5,864 nt of DNA from assembly GCA_016186985.1 (NCBI GenBank), contig JACPKO010000005.1, positions 1 through 5,864 of the forward strand, read 5' to 3'. Positions 1 through 4,814 of this stretch are shown one piece after another. Each line of letters begins with the position of its first letter. The stretch's first letter is position 1. Position numbers and translations under genes: made by a program. Under the pieces are notes generated by a model. It did not search any database, had not been told where the DNA came from, and saw nothing but the letters and a program-made list of their open reading frames with translations. The DNA is from Candidatus Daviesbacteria bacterium. Its GTDB lineage: Bacteria > Patescibacteriota > Microgenomatia > Daviesbacterales > UBA10151.

Positions 1-210
1 TTTAAAGTGGCCCTTTTTTGTTCTTTGCATTTTAGTTTTACCCGTTTGGTTTAGAGTTTTTACTGAAACAACTGTTACCTTAAATTTGTCCGCTACATCT
101 TTAGCTATTTGGTCCTTGGTTGCCCCCTTGACCACTTCAAAAGTATAAAAGCCTAGTTTGGTAAGCCCCATGGATTTTTCATTAATTAATGGGCGCAATA
201 TTACAGTCAT
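1..210 (-). CDS. rplW: Large ribosomal subunit protein uL23 (L23), 5' part; runs off the window
   Basis: My translation of the minus strand from the ATG at 210 gives 70 open codons to the window edge, starting MTVILRPLINEKSMG. uL23 binds 23S rRNA domain III near the peptide exit tunnel, where it docks trigger factor and SRP. The hallmark N-terminal R-P-L-I-N-E-K-S stretch (family: RPxxTEKS) is at residues 6-13, F-E-V-V-K-G-A-T-K (usually F.V...A.K) at about 24-32, and the basic loop starts near residue 55. The family is about 95-100 residues long, so roughly the last quarter lies outside. The ATG shares one base with the rplD stop (TAATG), which fixes the start and suggests translational coupling; I see no separate ribosome binding site. 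It is the last gene in this window of the rplC-rplD-rplW unit. Confidence 0.95.
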   Translation of the reverse strand, partial: MTVILRPLINEKSMGLTKLGFYTFEVVKGATKDQIAKDVADKFKVTVVSVKTLNQTGKTKMQRTKKGHFK

Positions 211-1025
211 TATTTAACTCCCTTTTTAGAAGTACCACGGGTACCAAGAGTATCAAGGGTATCACGGGGCTCGGTTCCGGACTTTGTTTTTTCTCCCCGT
301 GGTACTTGTGGTACTCGTGATACTTGTGCTACCCGTTCTTCAAGTGCTTCCACTGCTTCTTTGGTAAAAATCAGGCTTTGGGCCTTAATTACTTCCAGAG
401 CGTTTAAGTCGCCGGCGGAAATTAAGTTTACGCTTTTTAGGTTTGAGGCTGCCCTTGCGGCCAAATCGGAAATTTTGTCTGTAACAATTAATGCTGATTT
501 TTTCTCAATGTTTTTAATGAACTTTGCAAACTGCGAAGTTTTACCTGTTACTTTTTCCAGTCCTGAGATACCGTAGACATCCTTATCAAGAAGCTTTTGG
601 GAGAGTGCGGAGATCAAAGACGCTTTTTTCATTTTCTTAGGTAAATCTAAGGTGACTTTTCTTGATTTTGGACCGAGTGCTATACCGCCGCCTACAAAAA
701 TCGGAGCTCTCACTCCGCCGTGGCGGGCTCTTCCGGTACCCTTTTGGCGGTAGATTTTTCTGGTTGAGCCCTCGACTTCACCGCGGGTTTTAGTATTTGA
801 GTAATGACCCTTTTGATTGTTTAAATAAACTCTTAGAGCTTGAGTAAGTAAGGCTTTGTTAATTTCCGCCCCAAAAACAGATTTAGGTAAATCTAAACTT
901 CCAGCCTCTTTCCCAAGTAAAGAATAAACAGGAATCGAGAAAGCAGAGGTACCACGAGTAGCACGTACTCGTGATACTTTTGATACTTTTGATACTTGTG
1001 GTACTTTTGTTTCTTTGGTTGCCAT
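210..1025 (-). CDS. rplD: Large ribosomal subunit protein uL4 (L4) with repeat-encoded N- and C-terminal extensions
   Basis: The protein has 271 residues against about 200-210 for typical uL4. The core, from about residue 28 to 229, is recognisable: a globular part, then the basic extended loop K-T-R-G-E-V-E-G-S followed by Y-R-Q-K-G-T-G-R-A-R-H-G-G-V and the G-G-G-I-A-L-G-P turn, which in the family reaches into 23S rRNA and lines the exit tunnel. In E. coli L4 also represses the S10 operon; whether it does so here is unknown. Outside the core, residues about 7-26 and 229-265 are low-complexity and made of tripeptides (K-V-S, Q-V-P, R-V-P, then D-T-L, G-T-R). Each extension is encoded by an inverted array of 9-bp units. 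The ATG overlaps the rplC stop by one base, and the stop overlaps the rplW ATG by one base. No other start would keep the coupling, so the N-terminal extension appears to be translated. Confidence 0.96.
   Translation of the reverse strand: MATKETKVPQVSKVSKVSRVRATRGTSAFSIPVYSLLGKEAGSLDLPKSVFGAEINKALLTQALRVYLNNQKGHYSNTKTRGEVEGSTRKIYRQKGTGRARHGGVRAPIFVGGGIALGPKSRKVTLDLPKKMKKASLISALSQKLLDKDVYGISGLEKVTGKTSQFAKFIKNIEKKSALIVTDKISDLAARAASNLKSVNLISAGDLNALEVIKAQSLIFTKEAVEALEERVAQVSRVPQVPRGEKTKSGTEPRDTLDTLGTRGTSKKGVK
231..335 (-). repeat. Inverted array of 9-bp units inside the rplD 3' end (copy 1)
   Basis: Positions 232-269 hold four tandem 9-mers of the form GTAYCAMGR. Positions 295-332 hold about four 9-mers of the complementary type GRTACTYGT. 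Aligning the arms end to end pairs about 28 of 38 positions across a 25-base centre, including an uninterrupted seven pairs next to the centre (263-269 with 295-301). Because the unit is nine bases, the array stays in frame: one arm encodes (Q/R)-V-(S/P/A) and the other D-T-L and G-T-R. In the rplD mRNA it would form a long imperfect hairpin shortly before the rplW start. The repeat structure is read directly; describing it as a mobile palindromic element is inference. Confidence 0.85.
948..1009 (-). repeat. Inverted array of 9-bp units inside the rplD 5' end (copy 2)
   Basis: This is the same repeat family as at the 3' end of rplD, with an unequal layout: about two units of the GTAYCAMGR type (949-964) followed by five of the GATACTTTT/GGTACTTGT type (965-1008). 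The inner arms 954-960 and 966-972 pair perfectly around GCACG. The stem extends to 949-960 with 966-977 if one G-U pair is allowed in the mRNA. It encodes K-V-P-Q-V-S-K-V-S-K-V-S-R-V followed by A-T-R-G-T-S, the same order of peptide types as in the C-terminal copy. Confidence 0.83.
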
Positions 1026-1810
1026 TATTTAGTCTCCTCTTCAGTTTTTACTTCTTCAACCGTTCCTCCGCCTGCTTCCATCTGTTCTACGTCTGACGGA
1101 ACCTCATTTTCCTTGCCCTCCAAAGATTCATCATCGGAGGGTTTTTCTTCCGGCGGGGGAGTGTAACCTTTAATTTGTCCTGTTTTTGTAATTATTACGA
1201 GTCCTCCGTAAGGGCCGGGGACTGCGCCTTTGATGCTGACGATATTATTTGCACGGTCAACCTGAATAATTTCCAATCCCCGGGTTGTGGCTTTTTCGCT
1301 GCCCATGTGCCCTGCCATTTTTTTGCCTTTAAGTACTCTTCCCGGAGTTGTGCCGGTACCTATTGATCCGGGTGCACGGTGTCTGTCTGACTGACCGTGG
1401 GTTTTAGGACCGCCGTGGAATCCATGGCGTCTTACCCCTCCCTGAAATCCTCTTCCTTTTTCAGTGCCCGTTACTTTAACTTCATCACCCTGTTTTACAA
1501 CCTGTTCTGCTTTAATTTCTGCACCTTTTTCAATTCCCCCGAGATCTTCTTCGGAACTCACTCTTACTTCCTTTATAAACCTTAAATTTTCAGAAACCCC
1601 TGCTTTTTTAAAATGCCCCTTTTGGGGCTTTTTAACACTTTTTTTAGAACCGGTTGCAACTTGGACAGAAAAATAGCCGTCTGTGTCGGCTTTTTTAACT
1701 TGGGCAACAAAATTTGGTTCGACTAAAATTTTAGTCACTGCCACACGGCGGCCGCGGGTATCATACCCCGAGCTCATTTCTTTTTTAATCCCTAAAATAG
1801 TTTGAATCAT
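1025..1810 (-). CDS. rplC: Large ribosomal subunit protein uL3 (L3) with acidic C-terminal tail
   Basis: I start it at the ATG at 1810 (MIQTILGIKKEMS), giving 261 residues, because uL3 normally opens M-I-x-x-I-L-G-x-K. A TTG at 1822 would add only F-K-I and fits no family feature. uL3 binds the 3' region of 23S rRNA and is an early assembly protein near the peptidyl transferase centre. Diagnostic is the central loop: G-R-G-F-Q-G-G-V-R-R-H, then G-P-K-T-H-G-Q-S, then H-R-A-P-G-S-I-G and G-K-K-M-A-G-H-M-G. The glutamine methylated by PrmB in E. coli lies just after G-S-I-G; here that segment reads T-G-T-T, with no glutamine. After L-V-I-I-T-K, where most homologues end, there is a tail of about 45-50 residues rich in Glu, Asp and Pro. 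No Shine-Dalgarno is visible. The gene is cut off from rpsJ by an opposite-strand toxin-antitoxin pair. Confidence 0.95.
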   Translation of the reverse strand: MIQTILGIKKEMSSGYDTRGRRVAVTKILVEPNFVAQVKKADTDGYFSVQVATGSKKSVKKPQKGHFKKAGVSENLRFIKEVRVSSEEDLGGIEKGAEIKAEQVVKQGDEVKVTGTEKGRGFQGGVRRHGFHGGPKTHGQSDRHRAPGSIGTGTTPGRVLKGKKMAGHMGSEKATTRGLEIIQVDRANNIVSIKGAVPGPYGGLVIITKTGQIKGYTPPPEEKPSDDESLEGKENEVPSDVEQMEAGGGTVEEVKTEEETK

Positions 1811-1820
1811 AATTTTAAAC

Positions 1821-1863
1821 AAGAAAAAGAGTGAGCCCTTCGACTATGCTCAGGGTCTCACTC
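1821..1863 (-). terminator. Terminator-like hairpin in the rplC leader (candidate attenuator)
   Basis: On the minus strand GAGTGAG-a-CCCT (1863-1852) pairs with AGGGCTCACTC (1839-1829). This gives 11 pairs with one bulged base (1856) and a 12-base loop, followed at once by TTTTTCTT (1828-1821). That is the form of an intrinsic terminator, yet it ends about 10 bases before the rplC ATG and no minus-strand gene ends here. It could be an attenuator of the rplC-rplD-rplW unit, or a barrier to transcripts arriving from rpsJ. Its core CCCTTCGAC...GCTCAGGG on the plus strand also resembles a palindrome I recall as dispersed in many bacterial genomes, so a repeat origin is possible. Confidence 0.6.
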
Positions 1864-1972
1864 AGTAAAATGTGCTTATATCAATTGTCGTATCCCTAAA
1901 GATTCGGACGCACAATCTACCGATAGTTTTAAGATTTAAAAATCAATCTGATTTAAACATCAGTAAACAAAG

Positions 1973-2002
1973 ATTTTAACACAGCTGTACGCACAATTGC
2001 AA
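1973..2002 (-). promoter_or_regulatory. Candidate promoter for rplC-rplD-rplW
   Basis: On the minus strand the -35-like TTGCAA (2002-1997) is followed after 18 bases by TAAAAT (1978-1973), itself preceded by TG and one base (extended -10, TGTTAAAAT). The start of transcription would fall near 1966, giving a leader of about 155 bases that ends in the terminator-like hairpin. A second, weaker candidate is an extended -10 TGATATAAG at 1883-1875 with no good -35. A promoter is expected here because the opposite-strand toxin-antitoxin pair separates rplC from rpsJ. Confidence 0.45.
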
Positions 2003-2011
2003 CAATCCGGG

Positions 2012-2040
2012 TTGACAGACATTTGAGATTAAATTATTAT
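2012..2040 (+). promoter_or_regulatory. Promoter of the RHH-PIN toxin-antitoxin operon
   Basis: A consensus -35 TTGACA (2012-2017) and a TATTAT -10 (2035-2040) are separated by exactly 17 bases. The ATG of the antitoxin lies only eight bases beyond the -10, so transcription would start at or one or two bases before the start codon, giving an essentially leaderless mRNA. It stands back to back with the candidate rplC promoter, with ten bases between the two -35 elements. Confidence 0.75.
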
Positions 2041-2048
2041 TACAGTGT

Positions 2049-2294
2049 ATGAAAAATATTCAGAGAAATACTACTACAGTTATGTCAGTTTCGCTACCTA
2101 GGAATGCAATAAATAATATGGAGGAGGTCCGTAAATCAACTGGACAATCTAGAAGCGCCTTTATAGCTTCGCTTATTCAGAAAGCTGCAGAAGACAAAAG
2201 ATTGGAAAGGATATATAAAAGAGGAGAGAAAACTGCTAAAGATTTTAAAATAACCTCTGAAGATGATATAGACCGTATACTTCATGAGCCATAA
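2049..2294 (+). CDS. Ribbon-helix-helix (CopG/Arc-type) antitoxin
   Basis: The 81-residue protein begins with the strand T-T-T-V-M-S-V-S-L-P (residues 8-17), followed by helix N-A-I-N-N-M-E-E-V-R-K-S-T-G and helix S-R-S-A-F-I-A-S-L-I-Q-K-A. This is the ribbon-helix-helix DNA-binding fold, in which two chains pair their strands to enter the major groove. The remainder, from about residue 48, is charged and ends I-T-S-E-D-D-I-D-R-I-L-H-E-P; in such antitoxins this part usually binds the toxin. The Met at residue 12 lies within the strand, so the ATG at 2049 is the better start and also fits the promoter. The stop overlaps the PIN toxin start by 11 bases. By family precedent it should neutralise the PIN nuclease and repress its own promoter, which could also affect the adjacent rplC promoter. 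The specific family name is uncertain. Confidence 0.82.
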   Translation: MKNIQRNTTTVMSVSLPRNAINNMEEVRKSTGQSRSAFIASLIQKAAEDKRLERIYKRGEKTAKDFKITSEDDIDRILHEP

Positions 2295-2709
2295 ACTCCG
2301 GATTGTTTTTGATACAAATATTTTTATTTCAGCGATTATTTTCGGCGGGAATCCCAGGAAATGTTTGGAATTTGCCAGAAATAAAAAGATTCAATTATTC
2401 ACAAGCAAAGCTATTTTACTTGAACTGGCTGAAAAATTAAGTGATAAGTTCTTTTGGAATGAAGTAGAAATCAAAGATGTCATCCAGGGAATAACTGTAT
2501 TTACAGCTATAGTTTCCCCTTCAAAGGAGCTTGGTATTATTCCTGAAGATCCTGATGATAACCGGATTTTAGAATGCGCTTTAGAAGCTGGAGCAGATTT
2601 TATTGTTTCAGGCGACAAAAAACATCTGCTATCACTTAAAAGTTTTAGAAAAATTCCAATAATTTCTGCTAAAGAATTTCTGGATGTTTTTTACAATCAG
2701 ATTACTTGA
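2284..2709 (+). CDS. PIN-domain ribonuclease toxin
   Basis: The 141-residue protein is a full PIN domain of the type annotated as 'putative toxin-antitoxin system toxin component, PIN family'. The acidic residues expected to bind divalent metal are visible: D10 in V-F-D-T-N, E47 in L-L-E-L-A-E-K-L, D91/D92 in E-D-P-D-D-N-R-I-L-E, and D111 in V-S-G-D-K-K-H-L. The remaining marks, A-D-F-I-V-S-G-D and P-I-I-S-A-K-E-F, match the family. PIN toxins of toxin-antitoxin systems cut RNA, often tRNA or rRNA; the substrate here cannot be told. The start lies within the 3' end of the antitoxin gene (11-base overlap), as in a coupled operon. It is convergent with rpsJ, ending 124 bases from the rpsJ stop, and no convincing terminator follows on the plus strand. 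Confidence 0.88.
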   Translation: MSHKLRIVFDTNIFISAIIFGGNPRKCLEFARNKKIQLFTSKAILLELAEKLSDKFFWNEVEIKDVIQGITVFTAIVSPSKELGIIPEDPDDNRILECALEAGADFIVSGDKKHLLSLKSFRKIPIISAKEFLDVFYNQIT

Positions 2710-2821
2710 GCCTATTCACCCCAGTGGGTAAAAATCTAAAATTTACTATCTTGGTTCTGGGATCAATTCTTTTTCTTATTAGTTGTCTTAACAATCTCGG
2801 AAGTTCTCTAATATCAACCAT
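2702..2821 (-). CDS. Possible 39-residue basic small protein downstream of rpsJ
   Basis: An ATG 12 bases after the rpsJ stop opens 39 codons on the minus strand, beginning MVDIRELPRLLRQLIRKR and ending in G-V-N-R-L-K. It is rich in Arg and Lys and fills almost the whole gap between rpsJ and the convergent toxin gene, overlapping the last eight bases of that gene. I do not recognise it. No ribosome binding site is visible, and an open frame of this length is not rare by chance, so it is a candidate only. Confidence 0.25.
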   Translation of the reverse strand: MVDIRELPRLLRQLIRKRIDPRTKIVNFRFLPTGVNRLK

Positions 2822-2833
2822 TGACTACTTTTA

Positions 2834-3142
2834 TCACATTTTTACCTCAATATCTACCCCAGCCGGCAATTCTAAATGCATTAATGAATCGATCGTCTTA
2901 TCTGTAGGTTCAATGATTTCTACTATTCTTTTGTGGACTTTAATTTCAAAGCTTTCCTGTGAATTTTTATCTGTAAAAGTGGAGCGGGGGACAGTGATTA
3001 AACTTCTTTTTGTAGGTAAGGGGATTGGCCCGGCAATTTTTGCACCGGTTCTAAGAGCAGTATCTAAAAGCTGCTCGCATGTTGAATCCAGTACTCTATA
3101 ATCAAAACTTTTAAGTCTTACTCTGATTCTGCCTTTGGCCAT
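2834..3142 (-). CDS. rpsJ: Small ribosomal subunit protein uS10 (S10/NusE)
   Basis: This is a full-length 102-residue uS10. It opens R-I-R-V-R-L-K-S-F-D (residues 5-14), carries R-T-G-A-K-I-A-G-P-I-P-L-P-T (31-44), and closes with H-K-R-I-V-E-I-I-E-P-T and L-M-H-L-E-L-P-A-G-V-D-I-E-V. The protein sits in the 30S head; in E. coli it also works with NusB in transcription antitermination. The extended loop, normally R-S-P-H-V-N-K-x-S-R-E-Q-F-E, reads R-S-T-F-T-D-K-N-S-Q-E-S-F-E here (53-66), so both S-P-H and S-R-E-Q are changed. The gene normally heads the S10 operon directly before rplC, but here a convergent toxin-antitoxin pair follows. I see no Shine-Dalgarno upstream (AATAAT precedes the ATG) and no clear promoter in the repeat-rich gap before it, so transcription may come from tuf. 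Confidence 0.96.
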   Translation of the reverse strand: MAKGRIRVRLKSFDYRVLDSTCEQLLDTALRTGAKIAGPIPLPTKRSLITVPRSTFTDKNSQESFEIKVHKRIVEIIEPTDKTIDSLMHLELPAGVDIEVKM

Positions 3143-3220
3143 ATTATTAAAGTGCTCAGTGAACCATTAAACTAGTGATTAGGGAATCGCTTCGCTAGTG
3201 AAGAGTGACGAGAAAAAAAT

Positions 3221-3236
3221 CTTTTCCCTGATCACT
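3221..3236. repeat. 16-bp direct repeat, 3' border of the four-helix-bundle gene
   Basis: CTTTTCCCTGATCACT is identical to positions 3603-3618, 382 bases away. On the minus strand (AGTGATCAGGGAAAAG) its TGA is the stop codon of the four-helix-bundle gene. Outside it, at 3171-3187, lies the related CTAGTGATTAGGGAAT, and just inside it is ATTCCCTAG (3244-3252). Confidence 0.85.
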
Positions 3237-3624
3237 TTACACTATTCCCTAGTTTCTTTATCATTGAGCTTAGCATTAAAATAACTTCTTTGCACTCACC
3301 TGACAACGTATTATAGGTATTTTCATCTAAATCTGCAATCTCCAATAATACAAATAGCCAATATTCAGTTTCCCCAGATTCACCACGGGCAATTTCTAAT
3401 TTTGAAATATAATTTTTACCTTTATGACTATGATAACCCTCGACAATATTTGCAGGAACAGAAAAAGCGGATTTTAAAACTTGACCCCAAATGAAAAAAT
3501 TTTCTTTATTACGGCTACTTTTACGAGAAAGCTTAAGAATTGTAACTGCCAATTTGTGAGATTTTTGCCAAACGAGAAGATCTTTGTAGCTTTGAATTCT
3601 GACTTTTCCCTGATCACTAGTCAC
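3232..3624 (-). CDS. Four-helix-bundle protein of the bS23 / 23S rRNA-intervening-sequence family
   Basis: The 130-residue protein matches this family from about residue 13: Y-K-D-L-L-V-W-Q-K-S-H-K-L-A, then F-S-V-P-A-N-I-V-E-G-Y (usually .SIP.NIAEG) at about 54-64, then L-E-I-A-R-G-E-S-G-E-T-E-Y-W-L (usually .iA.GS..E...qL) and a last helix. Family members were first found inside intervening sequences of 23S rRNA genes, but many stand alone; their function is not established and a related fold serves as accessory protein in diversity-generating retroelements. No rRNA or retroelement is visible here. The GTG at 3624 is the only plausible start upstream of the conserved part, since a TGA lies just before it in frame. 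The gene begins 11 bases after tuf ends. The same repeat sequence supplies both its first codons and its stop, a sign that gene and borders moved as a unit. Confidence 0.88.
   Translation of the reverse strand: MTSDQGKVRIQSYKDLLVWQKSHKLAVTILKLSRKSSRNKENFFIWGQVLKSAFSVPANIVEGYHSHKGKNYISKLEIARGESGETEYWLFVLLEIADLDENTYNTLSGECKEVILMLSSMIKKLGNSVK
3603..3618. repeat. 16-bp direct repeat, 5' border of the four-helix-bundle gene
   Basis: This copy is identical to 3221-3236. On the minus strand it lies inside the first codons of the four-helix-bundle gene (encoding part of T-S-D-Q-G-K), immediately after the GTG start. Neighbouring bases continue the pattern with CACTAGTCACTTTTCACT (3615-3632). Confidence 0.85.
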
Positions 3625-3633
3625 TTTTCACTT

Positions 3634-3657
3634 AATCACGAAATTATTTTCGTGATT
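3634..3657 (-). other. Perfect 10-bp hairpin spanning the tuf stop codon
   Basis: On the plus strand AATCACGAAA (3634-3643) and TTTCGTGATT (3648-3657) are exact reverse complements around TTAT. One arm encodes the conserved V-I-T-K end of EF-Tu; the other contains the last codon and the stop TGA. The transcript continues AAGTGAAAAG, with no U-tract, so it is not a standard intrinsic terminator. It may protect or process the tuf mRNA end or mark an insertion boundary. Confidence 0.6.
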
Positions 3658-4814
3658 ACTCCGGCTCCGACTGTTTTACCACCCTCGCGGATAGCAAACC
3701 TTAGTCCCTCCTCCATAGCAACAGGGGTAATAAGTTTTACTGTAATTTTTGTTGTGTCTCCCGGCATAGCCATTTCAACGCCTTCAGGAAGCTGAACCTC
3801 GCCTGTCACATCTGTGGTTCTAATATAAAATTGCGGTCTGTAGCCTTTGAAAAACGGGGTGTGTCTTCCGCCTTCGTCTTTTCCTAAAATGTAAATTTCA
3901 GCTTCAAACTGCGCATGAGGAGTAATTGAACCGGGTTTAGCCAAAACTTGTCCGCGCTCTACGTCATCTTTTTCAATACCGCGCAGTAAAACCCCTGCAT
4001 TATCTCCTGCTTCTCCCTGATCAAGTAATTTGTGGAACATTTCAATACCGGTTACAACTGATTTGGTAGTAGGGCGAATTCCAACAATTTCGATTTCTTC
4101 GTTAATTTTAACAACTCCCCTTTCGATTCTTCCTGTAACAACAGTTCCGCGTCCTTTGATTGAGAAAACATCCTCAACTGCCATAAGAAATGGTTTATCT
4201 TTGTCACGCACAGGAGTTGGAATCCAATCATCAACTGCAGTCATTAAATCTTCAATTGATTTTACTGCCTCAGCGTCACCTTCTAATGCTTTTTTAGCAC
4301 TGCCGCGGATTATAGGAGAGTTAGGGTCGAATTCGTATTTTTTAAGAAGATCTTTTACCTCTTCTTCAACAAGATCGAGTAGTTCCGGATCATCAACCAT
4401 ATCGCATTTGTTAAGATAAACCACAATTGCAGGAACTCCAACTTGCCTGGCTAAAAGCAAATGTTCCCTGGTCTGAGGCATTGGTCCGTCAGGAGCCGAA
4501 ACAACTAAAATAGCGCCATCTGTTTGTGCGGCGCCTGTAATCATGTTTTTAATGTAATCTGCGTGTCCAGGCATATCGATATGGGCATAATGCCTTTTCT
4601 CTGTCTGGTATTCCTGGTGGGAAATATTAATTGTGATTCCGCGGGCTTTTTCCTCAGGAGCGCTATCGATTTGGTCATATGCCCGGTATTCAGCCAAACC
4701 TTTGCCTGATAAGACTTTGGTTATAGCTGCGGTTAAGGTTGTCTTTCCATGGTCAACGTGACCCATGGTTCCAACGTTTACGTGTGGTTTGCTTCTGTCA
4801 AATTTATCTGCCAT
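3636..4814 (-). CDS. tuf: Translation elongation factor Tu
   Basis: The 392-residue protein is complete. EF-Tu carries aminoacyl-tRNA to the ribosomal A site and hydrolyses GTP on correct pairing. The G domain shows the P-loop G-H-V-D-H-G-K-T (residues 18-25), switch I R-G-I-T-I (57-61), D-M-P-G-H (79-83) with the catalytic histidine H83, N-K-C-D (134-137) for guanine, and G-S-A-K (170-173). Domains 2 and 3 follow with G-R-G-T-V-V-T-G-R-I-E-R-G, R-G-Q-V-L-A-K-P-G-S-I and G-Y-R-P-Q-F-Y. The cysteine common in D-C-P-G-H is Met here. Normally fusA is immediately upstream; here a toxin-antitoxin pair with its own terminator intervenes, and tuf has its own candidate promoter. A weak AGGA lies ten bases before the ATG. 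Downstream is the four-helix-bundle gene, then rpsJ. Confidence 0.98.
   Translation of the reverse strand: MADKFDRSKPHVNVGTMGHVDHGKTTLTAAITKVLSGKGLAEYRAYDQIDSAPEEKARGITINISHQEYQTEKRHYAHIDMPGHADYIKNMITGAAQTDGAILVVSAPDGPMPQTREHLLLARQVGVPAIVVYLNKCDMVDDPELLDLVEEEVKDLLKKYEFDPNSPIIRGSAKKALEGDAEAVKSIEDLMTAVDDWIPTPVRDKDKPFLMAVEDVFSIKGRGTVVTGRIERGVVKINEEIEIVGIRPTTKSVVTGIEMFHKLLDQGEAGDNAGVLLRGIEKDDVERGQVLAKPGSITPHAQFEAEIYILGKDEGGRHTPFFKGYRPQFYIRTTDVTGEVQLPEGVEMAMPGDTTKITVKLITPVAMEEGLRFAIREGGKTVGAGVITKIIS

Noticed and set aside
231..1009. Short regular repeats as a CRISPR array
   Set aside because: Units are 9 bp, contiguous without spacers, degenerate and inside the rplD reading frame.
1811..1822. Upstream TTG start for rplC adding four residues
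   Set aside because: The ATG at 1810 gives the normal uL3 N terminus, and the TTG lies in the tail of the hairpin.
2706..3101. Plus-strand open frame whose first 35 residues look like a lipoprotein signal (hydrophobic stretch ending L-I-S-C)
   Set aside because: It begins with TTG inside the toxin stop region and from 2834 on is antisense to rpsJ, which is certain. The signal-like look comes from the T-rich strand of the gap.
3232..3624. 23S rRNA intervening sequence or diversity-generating retroelement
   Set aside because: The protein family fits, but no rRNA sequence, reverse transcriptase or template repeat is visible; the gene lies between tuf and rpsJ.
3634..3657. Intrinsic terminator of tuf
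   Set aside because: The stem is perfect but is followed by AAGTGAAAAG on the minus strand, with no U-tract.
4030..4419. Plus-strand open frame within tuf, and several similar ones within rplC, rplD and fusA
   Set aside because: They are antisense shadows of clearly conserved genes and show no family features.
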